DNA of 62,905 bases from Burkholderiales bacterium (GTDB lineage Bacteria > Pseudomonadota > Gammaproteobacteria > Burkholderiales > Burkholderiaceae_C), in the NCBI GenBank assembly GCA_947464185.1, contig CANHVY010000023.1, positions 1 through 62,905 of the forward strand, read 5' to 3'. This document shows positions 19,112 to 28,221 of this stretch, piece by piece. The notes below the pieces were generated by a model. The model was not told where the DNA came from. It did not search any database and saw only the letters and a list, made by a program, of their open reading frames with translations. How positions within the stretch are numbered: the first letter of the stretch is position 1; each line of letters starts with the position of its first letter. The translations under genes and the position numbers were made by a program.

Positions 19112-20406
19112 CGGCGCCACCCGCCGGGCCGCACGCTGGCGCCAGCGGGGGCGGCGCGGCCGGGCCGAGCGCGTCTCGCGTGTTGCGCGTGTTGTCGGGC
19201 GCGCACGCCGGGGCGCAGGCAGAGCTGCACCAGGATCGGGTGCTGGTGGGCAACCTGCAGGGCGAATGCGACATCGTGCTGGATGTCACCCGCCCCGAGC
19301 GTCACGCCTGCCTGGTGCGCACCAGCGCCGATGGCTGGGCCGTGCTGGGCATTGCCGGCGATCTGTGGGTGCAGCAGCACTATGTCGAGCCGCAGCAAAC
19401 CTGCCCCATCGCCGCGGGCCAGGTGCTCACCCTGGGGCGTGTGTCCTTCAGCATCGGCGACCCGGCCCTCGTCGACTGGGACGCACTGACCCCGCCCATC
19501 GACCTGCAGCGGCCCACCCCTGACGGCCCGCTGCCGCAGGCGCCGCTGCCGGCCACGCCGGCCGCGGCGCAGCAGCGCTGGCGCGCGCTGCGCCTGGCCA
19601 GCGGCCTCGGGCTGGGTGCATTGATTCTGGCGGGCGCGGGTGTCTACGCCACCCAGACCCTGGCGCTGCAGGCGCCGCGCCCTGAGACCACACAACAACG
19701 TCTGCAGGCCGAGCAAGCCCGGCTGGCCGCGCTGCCTTGGGCGGGCGAAGTCAGCTTGAGCCCGCACCCGCAGCGTCCCGGAAGCCTGCTGGCGCAAGGC
19801 TATGTGCCCAGGCAAGCGCAGCTCGAGGAGTTGGCTGCCACCCTGCGCGCGCAGGACGCGCACAGCGAGCTGCGCCTGGTGGCGCTGGACCGGCTGTCGA
19901 CCGAGTTGCTGCAGCGCTTCGACCTGGCCAAGCGGCCCGAAGCCCTGCGCTATGAGGGCCTGGGCCGCTACACCTTGGCCACACCGCACCAGCATCTGGT
20001 GCAACGTGACGCCCTGGCGCGCGTTGCACTGCAGGAGCTGCCGGCCGTGCAGGGCCTCGTGCTGGCCGTGGAAGACGCGCAGGAAGCCGACGGCCAGCCC
20101 CTGCAGGTGCGCTACGCCCGCTCGGCCGACAAGCCGGGCGACCTGGAAGTCAGCCACCCGGCCGCGGCACTGCGGGGTCGGCGCTACGCCGTGCAGGAAC
20201 TGCGCCTGGGGGCCCTGCCATCGGTGGTGCTGGACGACGGTGCGCGCTACTTCCCGGGCGCACGGCTGCCCGACGGCGCGCGCCTGCTGCAGATCCAGGC
20301 CGACCGCCTGATCGTGCAACCGGCCCCGGGCGGCGAAGTGGTGGTGCGGCTGGACGAGCCGCCGGCGAGCGTGAGACCGCCTGCGCCAGAAAAGCGGAAC
20401 AAATAG
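19108..20406 (+). CDS. sctD: T3SS inner-membrane ring protein
   Basis: 432 residues, with the ATG overlapping the sctC stop by 4 bp. A cytoplasmic FHA-like domain (about 25-125, LGIAGDLWVQQHYVEP and GQVLTLGRVSFSIGD) is followed by a single transmembrane helix near 160-180 (GLGLGALILAGAGVYA). Periplasmic ring-building modules follow (about 190-400). This matches YscD/HrpQ proteins, which build the outer inner-membrane ring and contact SctC and SctJ. The order sctC-sctD is Ysc-like. A gap of 83 bp follows before the needle candidate. Confidence 0.85.
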   Translation: MTAPPAGPHAGASGGGAAGPSASRVLRVLSGAHAGAQAELHQDRVLVGNLQGECDIVLDVTRPERHACLVRTSADGWAVLGIAGDLWVQQHYVEPQQTCPIAAGQVLTLGRVSFSIGDPALVDWDALTPPIDLQRPTPDGPLPQAPLPATPAAAQQRWRALRLASGLGLGALILAGAGVYATQTLALQAPRPETTQQRLQAEQARLAALPWAGEVSLSPHPQRPGSLLAQGYVPRQAQLEELAATLRAQDAHSELRLVALDRLSTELLQRFDLAKRPEALRYEGLGRYTLATPHQHLVQRDALARVALQELPAVQGLVLAVEDAQEADGQPLQVRYARSADKPGDLEVSHPAAALRGRRYAVQELRLGALPSVVLDDGARYFPGARLPDGARLLQIQADRLIVQPAPGGEVVVRLDEPPASVRPPAPEKRNK

Positions 20407-20444
20407 CGCGCAAAGCAGGGGTCATCAACATCCATACTGAGCAG

Positions 20445-20454
20445 GGCATATGCC
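20445..20454. promoter_or_regulatory. palindrome upstream of needle-gene candidate
   Basis: GGCATATGCC is a perfect 10-bp palindrome inside a longer imperfect one (GCAGGGCAT to ATGCCTGT), 36 bp before the ATG at 20490. It lies in the only sizeable gap inside the sctC-sctR run. An internal control site that boosts the abundantly needed needle subunit is plausible. Confidence 0.35.
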
Positions 20455-20489
20455 TGTTCACTACCCTCACAAACCGATGGAGAAATCAA

Positions 20490-20714
20490 ATGATTGAAAC
20501 TGCAAACGCCGCGGCCGCATCAAAGGTTGGAACCCTTACCAACAAGGCTGAAGAAAACACCACCGCTCTGCTCAAGGCCATCAATACTGGTGACAATACA
20601 ACCGCGATGACGCTTCTGACTGAAAATCAAAAGATTCAGCGAAACATCGGAACACTCAAGGATTCAATCAATGCCAACGGCGATGTGCAGAAGGCTGGCA
20701 CATCCAAGAACTAA
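20490..20714 (+). CDS. sctF: candidate T3SS needle subunit
   Basis: 74 residues, no cysteine and no Sec signal, predicted as two helices: ALLKAINTGDNTTAMTLL and NQKIQRNIGTLKDSI. The turn between helices, the N/Q-rich middle and the length fit SctF/YscF/NopA-type needle proteins. The position between sctD and sctI also fits (Ysc order D-E-F-G-H-I). Direct residue identity is weak, so position carries most of the weight. GGAG precedes the ATG. Its stop TAA overlaps the next ATG (TAATG). Codon usage is AT-richer than its neighbours, as is common for needle genes. Confidence 0.6.
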   Translation: MIETANAAAASKVGTLTNKAEENTTALLKAINTGDNTTAMTLLTENQKIQRNIGTLKDSINANGDVQKAGTSKN

Positions 20715-21121
20715 TGTTTGATTGGGTAGGAATACATACAAACGGACGTGTTCCTTCCCGATTTATCAATGACGCAAATGAGTATCGGGCCATGACCGAT
20801 CCCATATCTTCAGTGAAATGGCATGGCGTAGGCACCGGCTCACTGCCTGCAGCCATCCGGCTGCAGGCGGATGAAACCCGCGAGAAACCGGATGGTCTGA
20901 CGGGTTTGGCGGCTCTTGGCGCAGTGCTGGAAGACAAACTCTCCACCAACTTCGTCAGGGGCGATATCGACGAATTACTACGCCCGGGAACCATAGACGA
21001 CCCGTCAAGGTTGTCGGTTCTCGCCATGCGAATCCAGGCCGGCGCCACCGAGGCGACGGTGTTTTCCAATCTCGGCAAGGCCGTCGTGTCGGCTGTGGAC
21101 AGTCTGACAAAGACGTCCTGA
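20714..21121 (+). CDS. sctI: candidate T3SS inner rod protein
   Basis: 135 residues from the ATG at 20714, which overlaps the previous stop (TAATG); the ATG at 20792 is an alternative start giving 109 residues. The C-terminal amphipathic segment, LSVLAMRIQAGATEATVFSN followed by GKAVVSAVDSLTKTS, matches the conserved tail of SctI/YscI/HrpB inner-rod proteins, which anchors the needle base. The N-terminal half is variable, as usual in the family. The location directly before sctJ supports the call. Confidence 0.7.
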   Translation: MFDWVGIHTNGRVPSRFINDANEYRAMTDPISSVKWHGVGTGSLPAAIRLQADETREKPDGLTGLAALGAVLEDKLSTNFVRGDIDELLRPGTIDDPSRLSVLAMRIQAGATEATVFSNLGKAVVSAVDSLTKTS

Positions 21122-21128
21122 CAACCGA

Positions 21129-21968
21129 ATGTCCGGCCCGCCCATCCAGCCCAGTCATCGCACTGGCCCACGCCCGTCGTCCGTTGCGCGGCTGGGGTTG
21201 TGGCTGCTGGCGGTGGCGGTGGCGCTGGCCCTGACCGGCTGCTCCCAGCAACTCTTCGGCGCGCTGGACGAAAGCGCGGCCAACCTGGTGGTGGGCGCCC
21301 TGCGCAATGAGGGTATCCAGGCCAATAAGGCCCGCGCCGGCGACGACACCTGGCGCGTGCTGGTGCCCGACGACGAGTTCGCCCGCTCGGTGCAGGTGCT
21401 CAAGCGCCGCAACCTGCCGCCGCAGCAGTTCGACGGCCTGGGCGCGGTGTTCAAGAAGGAGTCGCTGGTGTCCACGCCCACCGAGGAGCGAGCCCGCCTG
21501 ATGCACGCCCTGTCGCGCGAACTCGAGCGCACGCTGTCGGAGATCGACGGCGTGATCATCGCGCGCGTGCACCCGGTCATCCCGCCACACGACCCGCTGA
21601 ACCCCAAGAAGATGGCTACTTCGGCCGCGGTGCTGGTGAAGTACCGGCCCGGTGCTGAGATCGCGGGCCGCGAGGCCCTGGTGCGTTCGCTGGTGGCCGC
21701 CGGCATCGAGGGCCTGGCCTATGAGGACGTCCGGGTGCACCTGCTGCCCGCAGAGGCACAGGCCGCGGCCCCGGAAACCCGGAGCGTGTCGCGTGCGCTG
21801 CCCCCCATCTTCTGGGGCTTCCTGGCGGCGCTGATCGGGCTGCTGCTGTTGAGCTACTTCGCGCTGAACTGGCGTAACCGAGCCTGGGTGGGCCTGGATG
21901 AACTGCGCGGCCGCCTGCTGAGCGGCAAGGGCCCGGCGGCCGGGACAGCGCGGGGCAAGACACCATGA
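21129..21968 (+). CDS. sctJ: T3SS inner-membrane ring lipoprotein
   Basis: 279 residues. A lipoprotein signal ending LALTGC gives Cys as the lipidated residue. YscJ/FliF ring domains follow: DESAANLVVGALRNEGIQ, WRVLVPDDEFARSVQVLKRR, then LSRELERTLSEIDGVIIARV. A C-terminal transmembrane helix near 220-245 (FWGFLAALIGLLLLSYFA) precedes a basic cytoplasmic tail. It forms the inner ring with SctD. The stop overlaps the sctK start (ATGA). Confidence 0.93.
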   Translation: MSGPPIQPSHRTGPRPSSVARLGLWLLAVAVALALTGCSQQLFGALDESAANLVVGALRNEGIQANKARAGDDTWRVLVPDDEFARSVQVLKRRNLPPQQFDGLGAVFKKESLVSTPTEERARLMHALSRELERTLSEIDGVIIARVHPVIPPHDPLNPKKMATSAAVLVKYRPGAEIAGREALVRSLVAAGIEGLAYEDVRVHLLPAEAQAAAPETRSVSRALPPIFWGFLAALIGLLLLSYFALNWRNRAWVGLDELRGRLLSGKGPAAGTARGKTP

Positions 21969-22636
21969 ACCCGCCCGCCGCCGCGCCCGTCGCCGACTCT
22001 GCCAGCCCGCGCGCGCCAGTGGGAGACCTGGGCCGGCAACTGATGAGCTTCAACTGGCTGGTGGCCGGCTATGCCCACCCGGCCTGGCTGGGGCCCTGGG
22101 CCGAGCTGCTGGTGCCGCGCGAACGGGCCAGCCCGCGGCTGCTGCGGCGGGCATCGTTCGCGCTCCTGGCGCAACACGGCCTGCAGCAACGCCATGTGCG
22201 GGACCTGGGTCGCCACACCTGGCTGCTGGAGCCCTACGCACGGCTGCTGCGCATGGCCGAGGTGCTGGGCACCGCCATGCTGGGCGGCTGGGTGCGGCAG
22301 CGGTTGGAGCGTCAGCAGGTGGCCCAGCAACTTCAGGTCCTGGGGCCGCTGCGGCGTGAGCAGGCGCTGCAATGGGCCCAGACGCTCAAGGCCCTGCCCT
22401 TCCCCGCCGCGGCCACGGGCTGGCCGGTGCCGCTGACCGGCCCCAGCGCGGTATACCGCCTGGGCGCGTCAGCCTTGGTGGCGCTGCCGGCCGAAGCACA
22501 CAGCGGCGCCGGGGAGCGCACCGCCATGCGCTTTCCCTACGGCGCAGTGGTACCGCTGCTGCTGGGCCCGGCACAGTTGGACGAGGCGCTGGCCCTGGTG
22601 CATGGCGTGCTGGCCGAGCCGGAGCCCGCGGCATGA
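21965..22636 (+). CDS. sctK: T3SS sorting-platform protein
   Basis: 223 residues starting in a 4-bp overlap with sctJ. The sequence is Leu/Arg/Ala-rich and helical, with FNWLVAGYAHPAWLG near the start and ARLLRMAEVLGTAMLGGW in the middle. This resembles YscK/HrpD proteins, which link the cytoplasmic pods (SctQ) to the inner ring. SctK proteins are poorly conserved; the position between sctJ and sctL is the main support. Confidence 0.75.
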   Translation: MNPPAAAPVADSASPRAPVGDLGRQLMSFNWLVAGYAHPAWLGPWAELLVPRERASPRLLRRASFALLAQHGLQQRHVRDLGRHTWLLEPYARLLRMAEVLGTAMLGGWVRQRLERQQVAQQLQVLGPLRREQALQWAQTLKALPFPAAATGWPVPLTGPSAVYRLGASALVALPAEAHSGAGERTAMRFPYGAVVPLLLGPAQLDEALALVHGVLAEPEPAA

Positions 22637-22688
22637 GCCGCAATTTACGCAATGCACGCCAGGCCTGCCACGGCTGCGAGGGCCGGCC

Positions 22689-23330
22689 GTGAGCCTGACG
22701 TTGCTGCATCGCGACGGCGAGCACCGCCTGGCGCTGGCCGGCACACGCATCGAGCGCCAGGTCTTCACGGTGCTGGGCTCGGCCCAGGCGCTGTGGACCG
22801 AGGCGGACGCGGCGGTGACGCGCCAGCAGCAGCAAGCCCAGGCCGAGGCGGAGCACCTGCGCCAACAAGCCTGGGAACAGGGCTACGCCGAGGGGCGCGT
22901 CGACGGTATCACCAGTGTGCTGGGCTCGCTGGAGATGGAACGTCGGGCACGGGCGCTGCTGTTCGAGCGCCTGGTCGAACTGGTGGAGCAATGCGTCAGA
23001 AGCATGCTGGGCAGCCTGGGCGATGCCGAACTCTTCCGCCAGCGGGTGCAGCATCTCGTGCGCAACCACCGCGCGGCGGGCTCGGCGCGCCTGCGGGTGT
23101 GCCCGTCACAAGCGCATTGGGCCCTGGCAGCGGTGGCCGAATTGATACCGGTGGCCGATGGTGAGCTGCCCTGGCTCAGCGTGGTGGTTGACGACGAGTG
23201 CGCCCCCGACGCCCTGGTGCTGGAAACTCGCGTGGGCTTCGTCGACGCCAGCGTGGTGCTCACCCTGGAAGGCGCCCGCCGCGTCATTGAAGCGGCCCTG
23301 CAGCGGGCCGAGCAGGGGCTGGGCGCATGA
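22689..23330 (+). CDS. sctL: T3SS ATPase stator
   Basis: 213 residues from a GTG at 22689, chosen because the homologous-looking start is SLTLLHRDG; the open frame extends to 22602 inside sctK. A coiled-coil N-terminal part (about 30-75, rich in Gln/Glu/Ala, [20 protein letters not shown]) is followed by a FliH/YscL C-terminal domain (about 80-205). SctL dimers tether the SctN ATPase to SctQ and hold down its activity. The stop overlaps the sctN ATG by 4 bp. Confidence 0.85.
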   Translation: MSLTLLHRDGEHRLALAGTRIERQVFTVLGSAQALWTEADAAVTRQQQQAQAEAEHLRQQAWEQGYAEGRVDGITSVLGSLEMERRARALLFERLVELVEQCVRSMLGSLGDAELFRQRVQHLVRNHRAAGSARLRVCPSQAHWALAAVAELIPVADGELPWLSVVVDDECAPDALVLETRVGFVDASVVLTLEGARRVIEAALQRAEQGLGA

Positions 23331-24676
23331 GCCAGGACTCCGAAACCCCGGCGCTGCTGCGGGCCATGGACGGCACCCTGGCGGCTGCCATGGGGCGCGT
23401 GGGCACGGCGCGGCGCGAGCGCGGCAAGGTGCGCCTGGCCGTGGGCACGCTCATCCGTGCCAGTGGCATCCACGCCGAGGTGGGCGAACTGTGCCGGCTA
23501 GTGAGCCCGCGCGGCGGGCCCGAGTTGCTGGCCGAGGTGATCGGCCTGGACGACGAGGTGGCGCTGCTGAGCCCGATGGGCCCGCTGGAGGGCTTGTCGG
23601 GCACCACGCAGGTCATCGCCACGGGCCAGCGGCACCAGGTGGCGGTGGGCGACTTCCTCCTGGGCCGGGTGGTCGACGGCCTGGGGCAGCAGTTCCTGGA
23701 CGACGGCCCGCCCGCACCGGCGGGCGCCGCGCAGCGCAGCGTCTCGACCCCGGCGCCCGCACCGCTGGGCCGCCGCCCCATCGGCCAGGTCATGCCGCTG
23801 GGCGTGGCGGCCATGGACGCCCTGCTCACCTGCGGCGTGGGCCAGCGCATGGGCATCTTTGCGCCGGCCGGGTGCGGCAAGAGCACGCTGCTGTCGATGC
23901 TGTGCCGCAATGCCGAGGTGGACGTGGTGGTGGCCGCGCTGGTGGGCGAACGCGGCCGCGAGGTGCAGGACTTCATGGACGAGGCGCTGGGCCCGCAGGC
24001 GCTGCAGCGCTCGGTGCTGGTGGTGGCCACCTCGGACCGACCCGCCACCGAGCGGCTCAAGGCCGCCTTCGTGGCCACGGCCTACGCCGAGTACTTCGCG
24101 GCCCGCGGCCAGCGGGTGCTGCTGCTGGTGGACTCGGTGACGCGCCTGGCGCGCGCGGCCCGGGAGATCGGCCTGGCGGCCGGGGAGCCGCCGGCGCGGC
24201 GCGGGTTTCCGCCGTCGGTGTTCGCGGCCTTGCCGCTGCTGTTCGAGCGTGCGGGCAACCTGGGTCGCGGCTCCATCACGGCCTTCTACACCGTGCTGGA
24301 GGAAACCGACGACGGCATGGACCCGGTGTCCGAGGAAGTGCGCTCGCTGCTGGACGGCCACGTGGTGCTGTCGCGCAAGCTGGCGGGCAAAGGCCACTTC
24401 CCGGCCATCGATGTGCTGCAGAGCACCAGCCGGCTCTTCGACCGGGTGGCTGCGCCCGGCCATGTGCAGTCGGCCCGGCGCCTGCGCGAGTTGCTGTCCA
24501 AGTTTGACGAGGTCGAGGTGCTGCTGCGCATGGGCGAGTTTCAGCGTGGCGCAGACCCCGAGGCCGACCAGGCCGTGGACCGGCGGCCCGCGCTGGAGCG
24601 CTTCCTGCGCCAACCGCGCACCGAAGCCGCGGACTTTGTGCAGACCCTGGCGGGCCTGCAGGCGGCAGTGTCATGA
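23327..24676 (+). CDS. sctN: T3SS ATPase
   Basis: 449 residues, the normal family length. It is an F1/FliI-type hexameric ATPase that strips chaperones and unfolds substrates at the export gate. Walker A is [12 protein letters not shown] at about residue 180 and Walker B is [14 protein letters not shown] at about 265. The catalytic glutamate region [17 protein letters not shown] and the type III signature [18 protein letters not shown] are present. Only one copy is seen. It overlaps sctL at the start, and sctO follows after 10 bp. Confidence 0.96.
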   Translation: MSQDSETPALLRAMDGTLAAAMGRVGTARRERGKVRLAVGTLIRASGIHAEVGELCRLVSPRGGPELLAEVIGLDDEVALLSPMGPLEGLSGTTQVIATGQRHQVAVGDFLLGRVVDGLGQQFLDDGPPAPAGAAQRSVSTPAPAPLGRRPIGQVMPLGVAAMDALLTCGVGQRMGIFAPAGCGKSTLLSMLCRNAEVDVVVAALVGERGREVQDFMDEALGPQALQRSVLVVATSDRPATERLKAAFVATAYAEYFAARGQRVLLLVDSVTRLARAAREIGLAAGEPPARRGFPPSVFAALPLLFERAGNLGRGSITAFYTVLEETDDGMDPVSEEVRSLLDGHVVLSRKLAGKGHFPAIDVLQSTSRLFDRVAAPGHVQSARRLRELLSKFDEVEVLLRMGEFQRGADPEADQAVDRRPALERFLRQPRTEAADFVQTLAGLQAAVS

Positions 24677-24686
24677 GGGCACAGCC

Positions 24687-25226
24687 ATGCGGGCCGTATT
24701 GAACGTGCTGCGCCTGCGGCGCAACGCACGGCGCGACGCAGCCTTGGCGCAGATGGGCCGCGCCCGGCGCCAGGCCGACGCCGCGCGCGCGGCCGTCGCA
24801 GAAACCCTCGCCGCGGCACGCCAGGCGGGGCAGTGGCGTGAAGAGCTGTTGCGGGGCCAAGGCCCCGCAAGCGGTACGAGCGGCGCGAGCGCAACCGACG
24901 ATGCGACTGGCGCCGCCAGTTCAACCCCCTGGGGCCCGGACCTGCTGCACAGTTGCGAGGCCTTGCTGCGGCAGAAGCTGCAGGCGGTGGAACGGGCCCG
25001 CACCCGGGCGACCGAGGCCGACCAGGCTGTGCAGACGGCACGCCGCGATCTGGCCCTGCGCGAACGCGCCTGCCTGCGCACCGACGAGCTGCTGGCCTGG
25101 GACCGGGCCGAAGCACGCCGGGCCCACGAAGCCCTGGAGCAGATGCTGGAAGAAGACCTGGCCTCGGCGCGCCGAGGCCCCAGTGCCGGGCGCGGTGTAT
25201 CGCACGGGGCCGGGGAGCAGACGTGA
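24687..25226 (+). CDS. sctO: T3SS central stalk protein
   Basis: 179 residues from the ATG at 24687, 10 bp after sctN. It is almost wholly charged helix/coiled coil (RRNARRDAALAQMGRARRQA, then RARTRATEADQAVQTARRDL), interrupted by a Gly/Ser/Thr-rich linker near 58-80. This is the FliJ/YscO type that rotates in the SctN hexamer. The next gene starts on its stop (GTGA), so there is no room for a separate sctP, which normally sits here. Confidence 0.8.
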   Translation: MRAVLNVLRLRRNARRDAALAQMGRARRQADAARAAVAETLAAARQAGQWREELLRGQGPASGTSGASATDDATGAASSTPWGPDLLHSCEALLRQKLQAVERARTRATEADQAVQTARRDLALRERACLRTDELLAWDRAEARRAHEALEQMLEEDLASARRGPSAGRGVSHGAGEQT

Positions 25227-26422
25227 CCGCGGCCACCGCAGCTTCCAGCCAGGACGAGGTGTCCGCACCGGCCGCGCCGGCCGCACCTTCCGAACCGTCC
25301 ACAGAGTCCGCAGCGTCCGCAGCGTCCGAGCCGTCCGTACGGGCAGCGCCGGCCAGCGCGACGGTATCGCGAGCGCGCCTGTTCGGCGCGCTGCCACGCT
25401 GGTCAGCCACCGCGATGGCCGTTCGCAACACCGCCTACGCCAGCCCCGCGGTGCTGCTGTCAGACGAGCGCATCCTGATCTGGCAGCACCCGGGTCGACT
25501 GGCGATGGTGGGGGAGCTGTGCTGCCGCCTGGGCGGGTGGCCGCTGGCACTGGCGGCGGACAACCTGGCCTACCTGGAGCCCCGGCTGGACGGGCTGGAG
25601 AACCACCTGCCGCCGGACATGCTGGCCGCCTTGGTGGAGCATGCGCTGCACCCTGTGCTGTCGCTGCTGGAGCGCCTGGCCGGCGTGCCCGTGGAAGGCG
25701 GCCCCTTCGTATCGGGGCCGAGCGCCATCGCCGAGGTGAGCGAAGTCACGGTGGGCTTCGTGGTGCTGGAGCGCTCGCTGCAGCCGCTGCTGCGCGGCTG
25801 GGTGCGCACCAGCCCCGAAGCCTGGCAAACCATGGACTTCACGCGGCCCCCGGGGCTGGCTTCAAGCCGCATCAACGCCGTGCCGGTGCGGCTGTCGCTG
25901 CGCCTGGGCCAGTGCCGTCTGCCCTGGCGCGAGGTGGCGGCCCTGCAGACCGGCGATGCCCTGCGCCTGGGGCTGCCGGCTGCCTGCCTGGAGGGCACCA
26001 TGCCCGTGCACCTGACCGACGCGGGCGGCCGCGTGGGGGCGGGCTTTCGAATCCAAGCCCGCGCGACGGGCGATGAACTCACGCTGGAGCATGTTGTGAA
26101 CACCACCGAAGACTACTCGGGCCGCGAGTCCTCCTCTGCCGCCACAGCCCCCACGGCGGCCCTGGGCCCGCTGGCCGACGACATCGACCGCCTGGTGGAC
26201 ATCGAGTGCGATGTGGCCTTCGAAGTAGCCAGCCTGCGCATGAGCGTGGCCGAGGTGGCGCGCCTGCGCAACGGCCAGGCACTGCGCATGGGCGTGCGGC
26301 TGCAGGAGCAGCCCATCCGCATCGTCGTCAACGGCCGGCCACTGGCCCGCGGGGAACTGGCGGTGGTGGGCGACGAACTGGTGGTGGTGGTCACCGACAC
26401 CAGCCGCCTGCCGCAGGTGTGA
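25223..26422 (+). CDS. sctQ: T3SS cytoplasmic ring (C-ring/pod) protein
   Basis: 399 residues from a GTG overlapping the sctO stop. The first ~45 residues are a Ser/Ala/Pro low-complexity leader. The middle is the variable YscQ domain. Two SpoA-type domains close the protein, near 210-290 (LRLGQCRLPWREVAALQTGD) and 315-395 (VVGDELVVVVTDTSRLPQV). SctQ forms the pods that recruit cargo. An internal start giving a short C-terminal SctQ is common in the family; I see no clear internal ribosome site here. The Ser/Ala/Pro leader is unusual and could be a remnant of SctP-like linker sequence (speculative). Confidence 0.88.
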   Translation: MTAATAASSQDEVSAPAAPAAPSEPSTESAASAASEPSVRAAPASATVSRARLFGALPRWSATAMAVRNTAYASPAVLLSDERILIWQHPGRLAMVGELCCRLGGWPLALAADNLAYLEPRLDGLENHLPPDMLAALVEHALHPVLSLLERLAGVPVEGGPFVSGPSAIAEVSEVTVGFVVLERSLQPLLRGWVRTSPEAWQTMDFTRPPGLASSRINAVPVRLSLRLGQCRLPWREVAALQTGDALRLGLPAACLEGTMPVHLTDAGGRVGAGFRIQARATGDELTLEHVVNTTEDYSGRESSSAATAPTAALGPLADDIDRLVDIECDVAFEVASLRMSVAEVARLRNGQALRMGVRLQEQPIRIVVNGRPLARGELAVVGDELVVVVTDTSRLPQV

Positions 26423-26429
26423 ACCGCGT

Positions 26430-27092
26430 ATGAACGCCTTCGGCGGACTGCCGGATCCGGCAGTCCTGATCCCCCTGGCCCTGCTGCTCGGCCTGCTGCC
26501 GATGGGCGTGGTGATGCTGACGTCCTACACCAAGATCGTGGTGGTGTTCTCGCTGCTGCGCAACGCGCTGGGCCTGCAGCAGGTGCCGCCCACCATGGTG
26601 ACCAACGGCCTGGCCCTGGTGCTGACCTGGTACGTGATGTACCCGGTCGGGCTGCAGATGCTGGATGCGATGGGGGTGGACCGAAATGCGCCAAGCGTGC
26701 CCAGCCTGAGCACCCTGCAGGTGCTGGACAGGGCCAAGGAGCCGATGCGGGCCTTTCTGGACAAGCACGCCAAGGAGCGTGAGCGCGTGTTCTTCGCCGA
26801 CGCGTCGCGCCGCCTCATGGGCGAGGCGGTGGCCGAGCAGATAGGTCCCAAGGACTTCGTCATCCTGGTGCCGGCTTTCATGCTGTCGGAGCTGACCGAG
26901 GCCTTCCTGATCGGTGTGCTGATCGCCCTGCCGTTCCTGGTGGTGGACCTGGTGGTGGCCAACGTGCTGATGGCCCTGGGCATGCAGATGATGTCGCCCA
27001 CCATGATCTCGCTGCCGGCCAAGCTGCTGCTGTTCGTGCTGCTGGACGGCTGGACGCGGCTGTCGCACGCACTGGTGCTGTCGTACCGTTGA
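26430..27092 (+). CDS. sctR: T3SS export gate protein
   Basis: 220 residues with four hydrophobic segments. The FliP/YscR signatures are very clear: LTSYTKIVVVFSLLRNALG, QVPPTMVTNGLALVLT, GPKDFVILVPAFMLSELTEA and MALGMQMMSPTMISLPAKLL. It forms the pentameric core of the export gate with SctS and SctT. It starts 7 bp after sctQ. Confidence 0.96.
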   Translation: MNAFGGLPDPAVLIPLALLLGLLPMGVVMLTSYTKIVVVFSLLRNALGLQQVPPTMVTNGLALVLTWYVMYPVGLQMLDAMGVDRNAPSVPSLSTLQVLDRAKEPMRAFLDKHAKERERVFFADASRRLMGEAVAEQIGPKDFVILVPAFMLSELTEAFLIGVLIALPFLVVDLVVANVLMALGMQMMSPTMISLPAKLLLFVLLDGWTRLSHALVLSYR

Positions 27093-27106
27093 AGCAAGGA
27101 CCGCCC

Positions 27107-27379
27107 GTGACGCTGACCCCCGAAATGATCGGTGTCGTGGCGCGCGAGGCCATCATCGTGGCCATCATCATGTCCGCACCGATGATCCTGGCCGCCGCCG
27201 TGGTGGGCTTGCTATTCGGCCTGTTGCAGGCATTGACCCAGCTGCAGGACCAGACCACGGCCTTTGCCGTGAAGTTGCTGGTGGTGCTGGGCCTGATGCT
27301 GCTGCTCATGCCCTGGATGGGCCTGGAGGCGCTGCAGTACGCCGAGCGCATGTTCGCCATGATCCTGGAACTGGGATGA
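27107..27379 (+). CDS. sctS: T3SS export gate protein
   Basis: 90 residues from a GTG at 27107, with AAGGA 8 nt upstream; an in-frame TTG at 27089 is less likely. Two transmembrane hairpin helices are present (AIIVAIIMSAPMILAAAVVG and FAVKLLVVLGLMLLLMPWMG), as in FliQ/YscS, with the conserved GLLFGLLQALTQLQDQT between them. The stop overlaps the sctT start. Confidence 0.94.
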   Translation: MTLTPEMIGVVAREAIIVAIIMSAPMILAAAVVGLLFGLLQALTQLQDQTTAFAVKLLVVLGLMLLLMPWMGLEALQYAERMFAMILELG

Positions 27380-28173
27380 CGCCGCTGGATGCCGACCTGG
27401 GGGTTGTCCTGGCGCAGATCGGCCTGGCCAGCCTGCGCGTGCTGGTGGCCTTCTCGCTGCTGCCACTGTTTGCGCCCCGGCTGCTGCCGGGCCTGGCCCG
27501 CGGCTGCCTGATCCTGGCGATCTCCCTGCCACCAGCAGTGGCGCGCCTGCACGCGCCGGCACCGGTGCCCGACAGCGGACTGGGCCTGCTGCTGCTGCTG
27601 GTCAGCGAGAGCGCTGTCGGCGTGTTGCTGGGGCTGGGCATCGGCGCCTTCTGCGCCGGCCTGCAGGCCGCAGGCGAGATCATCGACCACCAGACCGGGC
27701 TGACCTTCACGCAGAACATCGACCCGATGCATGGCAACAGCACGTCGCTGAGCGCGCACCTGCTGGAGCGCGTGCTGTTCGCAGCGCTGATGGCCAGCGG
27801 CCTGCTGCTGGTGGTGGTGGACACGGTCTACCTGTCGTACCAGATCTGGCCCGTAGGACAGCCTCCGCAGGGCTTGGGCATGCACGTACCCCTGAGCTTG
27901 GCAAGCCAGGCTGCGCGCCTGTTCGCCTGGGCCTTGTTGTTGGCAGGGCCCGTGGTGCTGGTGCTGTTCGTGCTGGACCTCGGCCTGGGCCTGCTGAACC
28001 GCTCGGCACCGCAGTTCAATGTGTTCAGCCTGTCCATGTCCCTCAAACCGCTGGTGGGCCTGGCCGTGCTGGCCGCAGCGTTGCCGATGCTGTTGGAGTA
28101 CACCGTGCTGGCCTTGTTCGAAACCGTGGCCACCTTGAGGGGCCTGATCCTGGGCCTCGGTGGCAGAACATGA
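27376..28173 (+). CDS. sctT: T3SS export gate protein
   Basis: 265 residues with about six hydrophobic segments, FliR/YscT type. Visible signatures are LRVLVAFSLLPLFAPRLLPG, FCAGLQAAGEIIDHQTGLTF and NRSAPQFNVFSLSMSLKPLV. It overlaps sctS by 4 bp. It completes the SctRST gate. A 48-bp gap to sctU is the largest in the sctR-U run. Confidence 0.94.
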   Translation: MTPLDADLGVVLAQIGLASLRVLVAFSLLPLFAPRLLPGLARGCLILAISLPPAVARLHAPAPVPDSGLGLLLLLVSESAVGVLLGLGIGAFCAGLQAAGEIIDHQTGLTFTQNIDPMHGNSTSLSAHLLERVLFAALMASGLLLVVVDTVYLSYQIWPVGQPPQGLGMHVPLSLASQAARLFAWALLLAGPVVLVLFVLDLGLGLLNRSAPQFNVFSLSMSLKPLVGLAVLAAALPMLLEYTVLALFETVATLRGLILGLGGRT

Positions 28174-28221
28174 ACGCTGGCGTGAGGTCTGACGTGCCCC
28201 CGACCCCGAGGGCCGGCTGAG

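Noticed and set aside
24953..25223. Open frame upstream of the sctQ start as an embedded SctP
   Set aside because: It lies inside sctO in another frame and is Arg/Gly/Pro-rich with no SctP/FliK-type domain.
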